64,000 nt of DNA from Dugong dugon (Eukaryota; Chordata; Mammalia; Sirenia; Dugongidae): contig CM057481.1 of the NCBI GenBank assembly GCA_030035585.1, positions 62,381,128 to 62,445,127 on the forward strand, written 5' to 3'. A program made the translations under genes and the position numbers. The notes under the pieces were generated by a model. The model saw nothing but the letters and a program-made list of their open reading frames with translations. It did not search any database and was not told the DNA's origin. Position 1 is the first letter of the stretch. Every line of letters starts with the position of its first letter. Shown here one piece after another: positions 10,796 to 20,520 of the stretch.

Positions 10796-11574
10796 TTATA
10801 AGTCATCTTCAGAGATAGGGGCAGATTTCATATCTCCTGGCACCTGGTCTGATCCCAAATCTTACTGGCTTGACTATGTCTTTCCAGAGAGTTTCTGTGC
10901 CTGTAGGAGACCAGCTTTCTCCAGCATTCATGCTGATGGGGCAGTGACACTACAGAAGGCACCAGAAAGGGATAAGGCCCTGCTGCTTGGGCTCAGGTCT
11001 GCTCTTCCTGGTTCCCAAGGGAACTTGGTGATGAAGACTCAGACTTTCAGCCTTCCAGCTGCTTCTGGCAGGCCTCCTGGCTTCAGGGACTTTGGCTTGG
11101 TTATAGGAATAAGATTCTCAAAAATCACAAAAGCATGAAAATGTTATAGTCTCCATCCTACACATTGCCATCCAAATTCTCTTTCTAAAACAAAACTTGT
11201 TACTCCTTGGTGTCTACAGACCAGTGTGTCTCTTGGCACTAAGTCTGTATTTGGGCCCCTTTAGGGTGGGATATTGTGTTTTATTTATCTTCATGTTCTC
11301 AGCACTTATATCAGGACCTGGCACCGAAAGCGGAATAAGCCCTTACAATTGAGGCCCAGCTGTGGCTCCAGCCTTGTTATCAGGACTGTTCTCCTCTCAG
11401 ATCTAAGGGTCTTGAACCAAGGACCATGGAAGGAGGAGAAGAAGTAGGGTGGGATGCTACTGAGTGAACAAACTTTTACTCTGCAGACTAAGGTTTTCTT
11501 CTGAGCCATCAGTGGTTCAAATTAAAAGAAGTAAAACCTTTACAACCCTTGAAGTTCCTATGATGGAAGATGTG
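10796..11574. other. Stretch without recognised gene
   Basis: An ORF of 134 codons (10734-11138, plus) starts inside the MIR and shows no domain, so I do not call it. 11240-11330 (TGTTTTATTTATCTTCATG ... CAGGACCTGGCAC) resembles the 3' part of an L2 or MIR3 element. Confidence 0.4.
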
Positions 11575-11726
11575 GTGGTCAGACTCTAAGATGGTCCTAA
11601 TTATTCCTACTTGCTGGTACTCATGTCTGTGTAATCCCCTCTTCTTGAATATGGGCAGGACCTGTGTGCAGTTTCTAACCAGCAGAATGATGGGATGTCA
11701 CTTCTGTGAGTATGTTACAAAAGTAG

Positions 11727-12112
11727 TGTCTTAGTTGTTTAGTGCTGCTATAACAGAAATACCACAAGTGGATGATTCTCACTGACATTTATTTTCTCAC
11801 AGTTTAGGAGGCTGGAAGTCCAAATTCAGGGTGCCGGCTCTAGGCAAAGGCTTTCTCTCTCTGTCAGCTCTGGGGGAATATCCTTGTTCCTTGGCTCCTT
11901 GAACATGTGGCATGGCATCTATCTTCCCTTATCTCTGCTTGCCTAATCTACTCTTTTTATCTCTTGTAACAGATTGACTCAAGACACACCCTATACTAAT
12001 CCTGCCTCATTAACATAACAGAAAATTTACTCCCAAATGAGATTATAACCCCAAGCATAGAGGTTAGGATTTACAACACATATGTTTTGGGGACAAAATT
12101 CAATCCATTGCA
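11727..12112 (-). repeat. MaLR A, left LTR
   Basis: 386 bp, beginning TGTCTTAGTTGTTTAG and ending TCAATCCATTGCA on the plus strand. It shares the order CAGAAATACCACAAGTGGAT, GGAGGCTGGAAGTCCAAATT, CTCATTAACATAACAG with the LTRs at 13765, 28720, 58373 and 60199. Confidence 0.85.
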
Positions 12113-13764
12113 TTCCACCCTTTGGTCTCCCAAAAATTCATGTCCTTGCCACATGTAAAACACATTCACCCCATCACATCATCCCAAAAGACTTAAATCA
12201 GCTTCAAGTCCAAAATCTCATCTTCTAAATCATCTAAATCTAATATGGGTGACTCTTCAGGTAAGTTCCATCTTAAGGCAAAATTTGTCTTCATCTGTAA
12301 CCCGTGAAATCTAGACTGCAAGTTATCTGTTTCCAAAGTAGAATGGTGGAACAGGCACAAGGCAGACATTTCCATTACAAATGGGAGAAATTGGAGAGAA
12401 AGAAAGGATAACAGGCACCCAGCAAGTCCAAAACCCAGCAGAACAATTTACATTAGCTCTTAAGTCTTGAAAATAACCCTTTGTTCTTTGGGATCATCTG
12501 GGCAATGGCCCCGCTCTCCAGACTCTGGGTGTTGACCAGGCTCTCTGCGTTCTGAGTGGAGTCCCCTTGGCCCTGGGCTTCACCTTCACCTTCCAGGCAC
12601 ACTGGGATGGCAACTCTGCTCCCTTGGCTTTGGGCAGCCCCATTCTCCTAGTCCATCTGAGTAGCAACCCCATCCCCTTGGCCCCGGCAGGTGCCGTTTT
12701 TCTACCTCTTGGGCATGGCAGCCCCACCACCTCAGCTTTGGGCTGTGGCTCTGTCCCCATGGCACACTTTAATGACAGCCCTACACTCCAGGACCGAGTT
12801 GGTGAAGATCCAGCTCTTTGAAACTAAGAAGCTCTGGCCCCACCCTTTGAGATCTAGGAGACCATGGCCCCACCCCTTGAAACCGAGAAGGCCTTGCTTC
12901 CCATGGTCCTTCCAAGAATTCTACTGATTTCTGAGGTGCTCCAGGGATGGTCCTTTTCTTTTCTTGTAGGACAACAGATGTAGCTCCTTTGACCTGTTTC
13001 CTGCATGTGGAATACCTAAAGGCAGACAGCGTTCTTTCCTTTCGTTCTTTCGCTGTCCCCTTTAGTCTAAGCTGATGGGTTTTCTGGTGTGGTAGTTGGT
13101 TAGATCCATCAGTAACAGGTTTAATCTCTTTAACAAAAGATTGTATAGCCACGTCCTTGGTGAAAATTCTAGGACATGTGTCCTTAGCTTGTACAACAGA
13201 ATTTTCCAAATCTTTAAATTCTGTTTTCATTTTACACAGTTCATTTTTAAGTCCATCCTTTTCCTGTCACATTTTACTGTAAGTGGCAAGGAGAAAACAC
13301 ATGGCCGCTTTAAGATCTTGCTTAGAAATCCCATCAGTCAGATATCCAAGTTCATCACTTACAAGTTCTACCTTCCACCAAACCTTTAAACATAATTCAG
13401 ACAAGTTCTTTACCACTGCATAGAAAGCATCACCTTTCCTCCATTGTCAAATCACATGCTCATCATTTTCTTTTAAAGCCTCATCAGAAGCACATTTAAT
13501 GGCCACATTTCTAGCAACATTCTGTTGCTGGCATCATGTGTATTCTCTGAGATGATAGAGAGTTTCTCTATAGCTCTCCTCACTTCCTTCTGAGCCCTCA
13601 TCAGAATTTTCTTTGACTTCCATAATTTTACCAACAGTCCTGCTGGCTTTTACTACTGGGCACTGTAAAACTCTTCCAGCCTCTACCCATTACCCAATTC
13701 CAAAACCAATTTCACATTTTAGGAATCTGTTAGAACATCAGCCTCACTTCCCAGTACCAAATTC

Positions 13765-14503
13765 TGTCTTAGTTATCTGTTATTGTTGTTGTTGTTAGGT
13801 GCCATTGAGTCAGTTCCAATTCATAGTGACCCTCTGTACAACAGAACAAAATAGTGCCTGATACTGCACCATCCTCACAATCGTTGCTATGTTTAAGCCC
13901 ATTGTTGCAGACACCGTGTCATTCCATGTCATTGAAGATCTTTCTCTTTTTCAATGATCCTTTAATTTAGCAAGCATGATGTCCTTCTCCAGGGACTGAC
14001 TAGTTATCAGGGACTTTCCTGATAACATGTCTAAATTATGTGAGGTGAAGTCTTGCCGTCCTTGCATTTAAGGAACATTCTGGCTGTACTTCTTCTGAGA
14101 TAGATTTGTTATCTAGTTATCTAGTACAGCTATAACAGAAATATCACAAGTGGATAGCTTTACCAAACGGAAATTTATTTCCTCACAGTTCAGGAAGCTG
14201 GAAGTCCAAATTCAGGGTGCTGGCTCTAGGGGAAAGTTTTCTTTCTCTGTCAGCTCTGGGGGAATGTCCTTGTTCCTTGGCTCCTTGGTGATCTTCATGT
14301 GGCATAGCATCTATCTTCCCACATCTTTGCTTGCCTAATCTATTCCTTTTATCTCTTGTAAGAGTTTGATGCAAGACAGACCCTACACTAATCCTGCCTC
14401 ATTAACATAACAGAAAACTCATTCCCAAATGGGATTATAACTACAGGCCTAGAGGTTAGGATGTCCAACACATATTTTTGGGGGCACAATTCAATCCACA
14501 ACA
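13765..14503 (-). repeat. MaLR A, right LTR (carries an RTE insert)
   Basis: Starts TGTCTTAGTTATCTG at 13765, is broken by an RTE fragment at about 13779-14106, and resumes at GTTATCTAGTACAGCTATAA through to TCAATCCACAACA at 14503. A TTATCT motif repeats on both sides of the insert and is probably its target duplication. Without the insert the LTR is about 410 bp, similar to its partner. Confidence 0.83.
13779..14106 (-). mobile_element. RTE/BovB-like 3' end inside MaLR A
   Basis: Reverse orientation. The tail (TTGTTGTTGTTAGGTGCCAT, GAGTCAGTTCCAATTCATAG) is at the left. Then come CACCATCCTCACAATCGTTG, AGCCCATTGTTGCAG, CATGATGTCCTTCTCCAGGG and CATTCTGGCTGTACTTC. 5' truncated. It is younger than the LTR it interrupts. 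Confidence 0.88.
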
Positions 14504-14508
14504 AGTAG

Positions 14509-14815
14509 GTCACAAAAAGACAAATATTGTATAATCTCACTTATATGAAATATCTAGAATAAGCAAGTGTATAGCAACAAAAGTCTGTTAGTGGTTACCA
14601 GGGGCAGGCAGGAGGGAAGGGGAAAGGAGGACTATTGCTTAGAGGGCACTAAGATTCTGTTAAGTGTAATGAAAAAAATGGAAAATGGATAATGGTAATG
14701 GCTGAACAACATGATCAATGCAATTAATGTCACTGAATTGTACGTGTAAAAAAATGCTGACATGGAAAATTTTATCTATCTGTCTGTATATATACTCACC
14801 ACAATAAAAAAGTAA
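14509..14815 (+). mobile_element. Old L1M 3' end
   Basis: Sense 3' end of an old L1: AATCTCACTTATATGAAATA, TTAGTGGTTACCAGGGGCAG, CACTGAATTGTACGTG and the terminal CACAATAAAAAAG. It lies inside the split MLT1-like LTR and was itself interrupted by MaLR A. The 5' part is truncated or hidden at the junction near 11721. Confidence 0.7.
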
Positions 14816-15262
14816 TATAAATTCATTGCATATAATATGGAAAATGAAGAAATATATGGAGAATAAAAATCTCTCAGGCAAAAGAAAAAAAAAAATTGTA
14901 GCTTCTGACTTGCTATCAGACTGTATTGACTCTCTCCCTTGCTGGCTTTGATAAAGTAGGCTGCCATGTGGAGAGGCCCACAAGACAAGGAGCTGAGGGG
15001 GCCTTTGGCCAAGAGCCAGCAAAGAGCTGAGGCCCTCAGTCTGAGAACCCACAAGTTTGGAAGTAGAGTCACTCCTCAGATGAGATGTCAACCCTGGTTG
15101 ACACCTTGACTGGAGCCTCTTTTAAGATCCTGAAGCAGAGGAGCCAACTAAGCCGGATCTAGACTCCTGACCTACAGACACGTGAGATGGTAAATGTGCA
15201 TTGTCTTAAGCTAATAAGTTTGTGGTAATTTATTTTATGCAGCAGTAGATAACTAATAAAGC

Positions 15263-15586
15263 GGGCATACTTCCTTGGGGATGGAAAGAGTGTTCAGTAA
15301 AGCAGAGGATAGGTCCTGCCGGAGGACTGGGACTTGGGAGGCCAGGTTGACTGCAGTTCTAGTTGAAGTTGACTGTTGTATTGGAATCACTGAAGGCACT
15401 AAATTTTTAAATAGGAGGAGTGTCAGGAAAAATAATCTAAAACTTGAGAATAAAGCAAAAAGATGGTTTCATGACCTTGGAATATGATGCCCAAGTACTG
15501 TTTAACAAGACATCCTGAAGGTCCTCTCACTTTCTTGGAGAATGTAATTGTGTTTGACTAACAATTGATTAAGACCTAGATATTTG
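15263..15586. other. Stretch without recognised gene
   Basis: Unique-looking sequence. A 70-codon plus-strand ORF (15275-15487) has no recognisable domain or context. Confidence 0.4.
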
Positions 15587-15592
15587 CAACCT

Positions 15593-15762
15593 GGCAACTC
15601 TGGTGGTGTAGTGGTTAAATGCTACGGCTTCTAACAAAAAGGTTAGCAGTTCGAATCCACCAGGCGTTCCTTGGAAACTCTGTGAGGCAGCTCTACTCTG
15701 TCCTATAGTGTCGTTATGAGTCGGAGTCGACTCGATGGCAATGGGTTTATTTATTTATTTTA
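15593..15762 (+). mobile_element. AfroSINE, well-preserved
   Basis: One of the best SINE copies here. A box around TAGTGGTTAAATGCT, a near-consensus B box GTTCGAATCC at 15649-15658, then CTCTACTCTGTCCTATAGTG and GTTATGAGTCGGAGTCGACT, ending in an ATTT-repeat tail. The pol III promoter boxes are intact by eye. Target duplication CAACCT at 15587-15592 and 15763-15768. Confidence 0.93.
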
Positions 15763-15768
15763 CAACCT

Positions 15769-16579
15769 TGTAAAATTAGAGGTTAACTTGTAGAAAACTG
15801 ATAAGGACTCTTGATTTTTTTTTTTCTTCTGACTAGTAAAGAAGATAACCTCACAGGTAATGGTTTTATTGACTTACGGGACAGTAACCAGCTTTTTATA
15901 TAACTTCTTTCAGCATTGCTTTCCACTCTGATGGTATAAATCCTAGTTTTTCATATCCTTATTGAACTAACTCATTCTGCAACTTTTTCATAGGAATAAC
16001 TTAAATAAAACATTGATGCCAGCTCACTAGCTACCTGTATGAGGATTAGGTTTGTAACAATGTAAGAGTTATGTTTTCACTGCGGGAACTAAGGGAAGCA
16101 ATCCAATTGGAAAGGGGGCTGCAGCTTGTTTTGAAGATGTTTTCTTACCAAGTCTATTGTTTTAGCTGAGTTTGTATGTTTATTTAGGGGTGGCGTTGGG
16201 GAGGGAGTGCTGATGGAGACCATATGGGAAGAGATCATATGGGAGGTGAGTAACACCCCTTTTGCAACACCATTGCAAGACCTAGAGCTCAGTATTTACT
16301 TAGCAGCCTCTCCTTTCCTCTTCCCTTCTCCTCTTCCTTACTTCCTCTCTCCTCTCCCCTCTTCTATCTGTTGTTCTGTCTCCTTGTTTTCTCCTTCATT
16401 CTTCACCTCTCTCCTTTCCCAGTTCCCTCTCTCCTCTTAGTCCTGGCCTCCTCACCTCCTTTCCTAGCTCTGCTTCCCAGAGTTCCTTCCCTCTTAGTGA
16501 CAATTATAGTGGCTTGAATACTCTGATTGCTTCCTACAGTGCCATAGGTGGAGGTTTTATGTTTCCTATATCATAATAT
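15769..16579. other. Stretch without recognised gene; pyrimidine tract
   Basis: Unique-looking. The notable feature is a strand-biased C/T-rich run at about 16310-16440 (repeats of CCTCTCC, TTCCCTTC). ORFs in this run are low complexity. Confidence 0.4.
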
Positions 16580-16825
16580 GTTGTTAGTTGCCATCATGTC
16601 AGTTTTGACTCATAGCAACCTTATGAATAACAGAAAGAAACATTGCCTTTACCTGTGCCATCTTCACGGTCGTTGATATGTTTGAGCCCATTGTTGTGGC
16701 TGTTGTGTCAATCCATCTCACTGAGGGTTTCCCTCCTTTTCACTGACCCTCTACTTTACCAAACATGATGTCCTTTTCTAGTGATTGGTCTTTCAAGTCT
16801 TGCCATCCTTACTTGTAAAGAGCAG
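16580..16825 (-). mobile_element. RTE/BovB-like 3' end
   Basis: Reverse orientation: TTGTTAGTTGCCATCATGTC, GACTCATAGCAACCTTATGA, TTTGAGCCCATTGTTGTGGC, CAATCCATCTCACTGAGGG and ATGATGTCCTTTTCTAGTGA. More diverged than the copy at 13779. Confidence 0.85.
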
Positions 16826-18371
16826 AATCCCAGAATGTAGAGGTGTACTTAGGTAGTAATACTAGATTTCTCTAAGTGGAGCAGAGAACAATGCCCAATT
16901 TATACCTGGTCCAGCGAGTCCCCGTGTGTTGTTCCCTGGCAGAGGGAGTGATACAGCTCTGTACCCCTAACTGTTCCTGCAGATCAGGACAAACTAAAGC
17001 AGAGCAACAAGGAATAAATTACAGAATGTATGAAAATATACACAGGACCTGTATAATTTTGTCTGAATCAAATGCTAGATTCTAATCAATATAATGTATT
17101 TTTTTATTATTAAATAGCCCATTATAATATAATAGAGCAATAAATACTGATAAAAGTGTTCACAGTGAATAATTCCTTTTGGAATAATGACTATTTGATT
17201 ATATAATTATTTGGCTTTTAATTTACACCAGCACTTAATGCGTTCCTGTTAACTTAATATTCTTCCCTGGTTAACTTAATATTCAGCCACAGTCAGAGGT
17301 GCTGATGAATGGGCACTACAGAGGAATCTTCATTAAGCAGCAGCTCTCAATGGGGGCTGCTCTGAGTTTTGTGGCTTGCAGGATTCCACATCAATATGGA
17401 ACGTGGCTTGCTGTGACTTGTCGGGGAGGATTGCTGCTTGGCTGGTGGAGCTCGGGGGTTGAGAGAAGCGAGAATGGAGGGAGTTGGAGTAGAGTGTGCT
17501 CTGCTCCACCCTCTGTCCTTTCTTTTCCAGGTGGACTCTGGATAACATAAGGACCTAGGGCATTCAGTTATGCAAAATAAATTTAAGAGTCACAAAACAA
17601 GAATCCCAAAGGGATATGGGGGCTTGGGATATGTCAGGCATTCCCACTAACATGAGGATCGGATTTGCTTAATCTACAAACCATTCCTCCTTCTTTCTTC
17701 TCCCACTCAGCTGCTTCCTAGAGACCTCTTGTAGCAAAAAGGGCAGGGCAGGGGTAGATCTCTAGCAGCCAATGTTCCAAGCATTGGACCAAGGCAGCTA
17801 TTCCATTCCCTAGCACAGAAGATACGAGATTGTATGGCTAGAAATTCAGCTTTCCTAAGTGAACTGTAGACTAATGAGGCCGTTAAAATTGTTATCCCCA
17901 AACTCAAGATGTCTAAGGCTAAATTCACCATTTTATCCTGAAACATTCTCTTTCTCCTCTCTTACTTGTTCATATTAGTGTCTGCACCCAGTGGTATGCT
18001 GGTAAATGCTTAATAACTGGCTCTTCAAAATTAAAAAAAAAAAGTCCACATTCCTTGATGTAAATATACCCACCATGGCCCATTTCAAGCTGACAATGTG
18101 ACGTCGCTGTCATGGAGTTGGACAAGATGGCGCAATTGGCTCTTGCCTGTTACTGGCTGAACTGCTATGCACGGCATTCAAGTTTAACACCAACCTTCAA
18201 TTTGGCCCTCTTTCTTTTCCTTTTCTTTTAATGTACATAATCAGGAGAAAAGACTGGATTCTGTCTTTGTCCAAGCCCTTTGGATAGACCTGACACACTC
18301 ATGTCGTTGGTGGAGGGGGGTAAAGTATCAGTTTCTCTGGTGTCCGTTTAGATTAGTTGTTCACAATGTTA
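16826..18371. other. Stretch without recognised gene
   Basis: No known repeat recognised. 17290-17540 is G-rich and ends near TCTTTTCCAG followed by GTGGACTC, which looks like a 3' splice site, but no coding partner was seen. 18085-18150 has unusual CpG content for the area (GTGACGTCGCTGTCATGG, CAAGATGGCGCAATTGG) just before an RTE copy. Nothing can be assigned. Confidence 0.35.
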
Positions 18372-19700
18372 CGGTACCAAAAGGATTTGGTTGATGTTCA
18401 ATCATTTCAAGAGGTAGCATATGATCAGGAACCAATGGTACTGAAGGAAGAAGTCCAAGCTGTACTGAAGGCATTGGTGAAAAACAAGGCTCCAGGAATT
18501 GGTGGAATACCAGTTGAGATGTTTCAACAAATGGATGCAACACTGGAAGCTCTTACTTGTCTATGCCAAGAAATTTGGAAGACAGACACCTGGCCAACTG
18601 ACTGGAAGAGATCCATATTTGTGACCCCCGCAAAGAAAGGTGATCCAACAGATTGCAGAAATTATCAAACAATATCATTAAACACATGCAAGTAAAATTT
18701 TGCTGAAGATTATTCAAAAGTGGTTGCCTCAGTGCATCAACAGGGACTTGCCAGAAATTCAAGCCAGATTCAGAAGAGGATGTGGAACGAGAGATATCAT
18801 TGCTGATGTCAGATGGATCTTGGCTGAAAGAAGAGAATACCAGAAAGATGTTTACCTGTGTTTTATTGACTATGCAAAGGCATTTATTGTGTGGATCATA
18901 ACAAATTATGGATAATACTGCAAACATTAAGAATTCCAGACCACTTAATTGTGCTTATGAGGAACCTATGCATACACCAAGAAGCAGCCATTCAAACAGA
19001 ACAAGGGGACACTGTGTGGCTTAAAATCAGGTAAGGTGTGTGTCAGAGTTGTGGCCTTTCACCATACTTATTCAATCTGTATGCTGAGCAACTAATCAGA
19101 GAACGTGGACTCTATGAAGAAGAACACAGAATCTGGGCTGAAGGAGAACTCATTAACAACCTGTGATATGCAGATGACACAACCTTGCTTGCTGAAAGGG
19201 AAGAAGACTTGAAGCACTTACTGATGAAGAGCAAAGACTTTAGCCTTCAGCAAGAACACACCTCAACATAAAAAAATCAGAAATCCTCACAACTACATCA
19301 GTTAGCAACAGCATGATAAATGGAGAAAAGATTGAAATTATCAAGAATTTCATTTTACTTGGATTCTCAACGCCCATGGAAGCAACAGTCAAGAAATCAA
19401 ACCAAGGTGTGCCTGACCCAAGCCATGGTATTTTCAGTCGTCTCATATGCATGGGAAAGCTGGACAATGAATAAGGAAGACTGAAGAAGAACTGATGCCT
19501 TTGAATTATGGTGTTGGTGAAGAATATTGAATATACCATGGCCAGAAGAACAAACAAATCTGTCTTCGAAGAAGCACAGCCAGAATGCTCCTTAGAAGTG
19601 AAGATGGCAAAACTTCATCTCACTTACTTTGGACATGTTATCAGGAGGGACCAATCTCTGGAGAAGGACATCATGCTTGGTAACATAGAGGGTCAGTGAA
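18372..19700 (+). pseudogene. RTE reverse transcriptase, frameshifted
   Basis: RT/endonuclease polyprotein remnant that would copy RTE RNA at the target site. Visible blocks: ALVKNKAPGIGGIPVEMF (fingers, 18470-18530), WPTDWKRSIFVTPAKKGDP, then in another frame GCGTRDIIADVRWI and motif A CFIDYAKAF (catalytic Asp at 18868-18870). Motif C YADD is at 19167-19178, directly preceded by a TGA where a sense codon is expected. Frameshifts (one near 18690) and stops make it non-coding. Both catalytic aspartate motifs survive. Confidence 0.88.
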
Positions 19701-19868
19701 AAAGAGAGAGACCCTCAACGAGATGGACTGACACAGTTGCTGTGACAATGGGCTCAAACATAGCAATGGTTTTGAGGATGGCACAGGACGGGGCAGTGTT
19801 TTGTTCTGTTGTACAGAGGGTCACTATGAGTCAAAACCTACTCTACAGCACCTAACAACAACAAAATT
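18372..19868 (+). mobile_element. RTE/BovB-like LINE, 3' 1.5 kb
   Basis: The longest RTE copy in the window, 5' truncated inside the reverse transcriptase ORF. It runs through RT, the C-terminal domain and the 3' tail, ending CAGCACCTAACAACAACAAA. About 85 bp are missing near 19400, where TCAAGAAATCAAACC jumps to AAGGTGTGCCTGACCC. The copy at 50.42-50.56 kb keeps the missing segment (CGTATTGCGTTGGGCAAATC to AAGACTAAGG), so the loss is specific to this copy. Confidence 0.92.
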
Positions 19869-19904
19869 CACAGTGGGGCTAATACCATCCTTTAGGAGTG
19901 TTTT

Positions 19905-20288
19905 CCACTACCCATCTGCCATTTTGTTGTACTGTAGTGGCTTGTGTGTTGCTGTGATACTGGAAGATATACCACCAGTATTTCAAACGCCAGCAGGGTT
20001 ACCCATGGTGGACAGGTTTCAGTGGAGCTTCCAGACTAAGACACACTAGGAAGAAAGGCTTGGTGATCTACTTCCAAAAGTTAGTCAATGACAATCCTAT
20101 GGATCACAAGAGAGCTGGAAATGCTGGAAGATAAGCTCATGAGGTTGGAAGCCACTCAAAATACACAGTGGCCAAAACAATGTATTCGAGCATACCAAAG
20201 ATTGTGAAGATGGTGCAGGACCAGTCAATGTTTCATTCTGTTGTACATGGATTGCCATGTACAACACCAACTAACAACAACAGAGATA
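19905..20288 (+). mobile_element. Internally deleted RTE derivative (5' region joined to 3' tail)
   Basis: Begins ATCTGCCATTTTGTTGTACT. It contains a block unlike the RTE 3' end (TGGTGGACAGGTTTCAGTGG, CTTCCAGACTAAGACACACT, CTGGAAGATAAGCTCATGAG), then switches near 20160 to RTE 3' sequence (GATTGTGAAGATGGTGCAGG, CATTCTGTTGTACATGG, ACTAACAACAACAG). The first block also occurs, reversed, at 46.87-47.11 kb next to an RTE 3' end. I infer an element made of the RTE 5' region fused to its 3' end with the ORF lost. Confidence 0.7.
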
Positions 20289-20520
20289 TTTTGGAAATTT
20301 CTGGGTGCATTCCTGGTTGCCACAACAAACAAATCACTACAGGCATTTAGAGGATGAAACTAGGGATTCCCTCTGTGTGCAGGACAGTACTGTACAAGAA
20401 AGAAGTGTTCTTGTTCAGCATGACTTTCAAATTCCATTCCTGAAGGTGCAAAACTTGTTTGTAATTTCCAAGTCTAGACCCTAACTCTATTTTACATGTA
20501 AACACAGAGTATTTTTGCAG
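20289..20520. mobile_element. Possible hAT-type (MER-class) DNA transposon fragment
   Basis: GATATTTTGGAAATTTCTGG, GCATTCCTGGTTGCCACAAC, ATCACTACAGGCATTTAGAG and GTGCAGGACAGTACTGTACA resemble the internal part of small non-autonomous hAT elements of placental mammals. Ends were not located. Family assignment is tentative. Confidence 0.35.

Larger units (their letters stand above)
11727..14503 (-). mobile_element. MaLR-type LTR retrotransposon A, two LTRs plus internal region
   Basis: Non-autonomous endogenous-retrovirus-like element in minus orientation. Left LTR 11727-12112, internal part 12113-13764, right LTR 13765-14503 (with an RTE insert). Ends obey TG...CA, and the 5-bp duplication AGTAG flanks it at 11722-11726 and 14504-14508, as expected for the ERVL class. 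The internal part begins (in reverse) TTCCACCCTTTGGTCTCCC, the start typical of THE1/MST/MLT-type internal regions. It has no gag, pol or env ORF; the longest ORFs are chance, as is usual for MaLR. The LTRs differ from each other at roughly one site in six or seven by eye, so it is old. Confidence 0.88.
11575..15262 (+). mobile_element. MLT1-like LTR, split by nested insertions
   Basis: ERVL-MaLR type long terminal repeat, sense strand, in two pieces. Piece 1 (11575-11721) has GTGGTCAGACTCTAAGATGG and GGGCAGGACCTGTG, then GATGGGATGTCACTTCTGTG. Piece 2 (about 14880-15262) resumes with TAGCTTCTGACTTGC, GGAGAGGCCCACAAGACAAG, GCAAAGAGCTGAGGCC, and the closing GATAACTAATAAA. Between them sit an old L1 3' end and a complete MaLR element. 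The reading order of the pieces supports one ancestral LTR. No coding capacity. Confidence 0.65.

Noticed and set aside
15593-15762. tRNA gene candidate (A and B boxes)
   Set aside because: The boxes belong to an AfroSINE with its 3' tail and target duplication. There is no complete cloverleaf.
17520-17545. 3' splice-site-like TCTTTTCCAG before GTGGACTC
   Set aside because: No open exon with a matching donor, and no recognisable protein in the vicinity.
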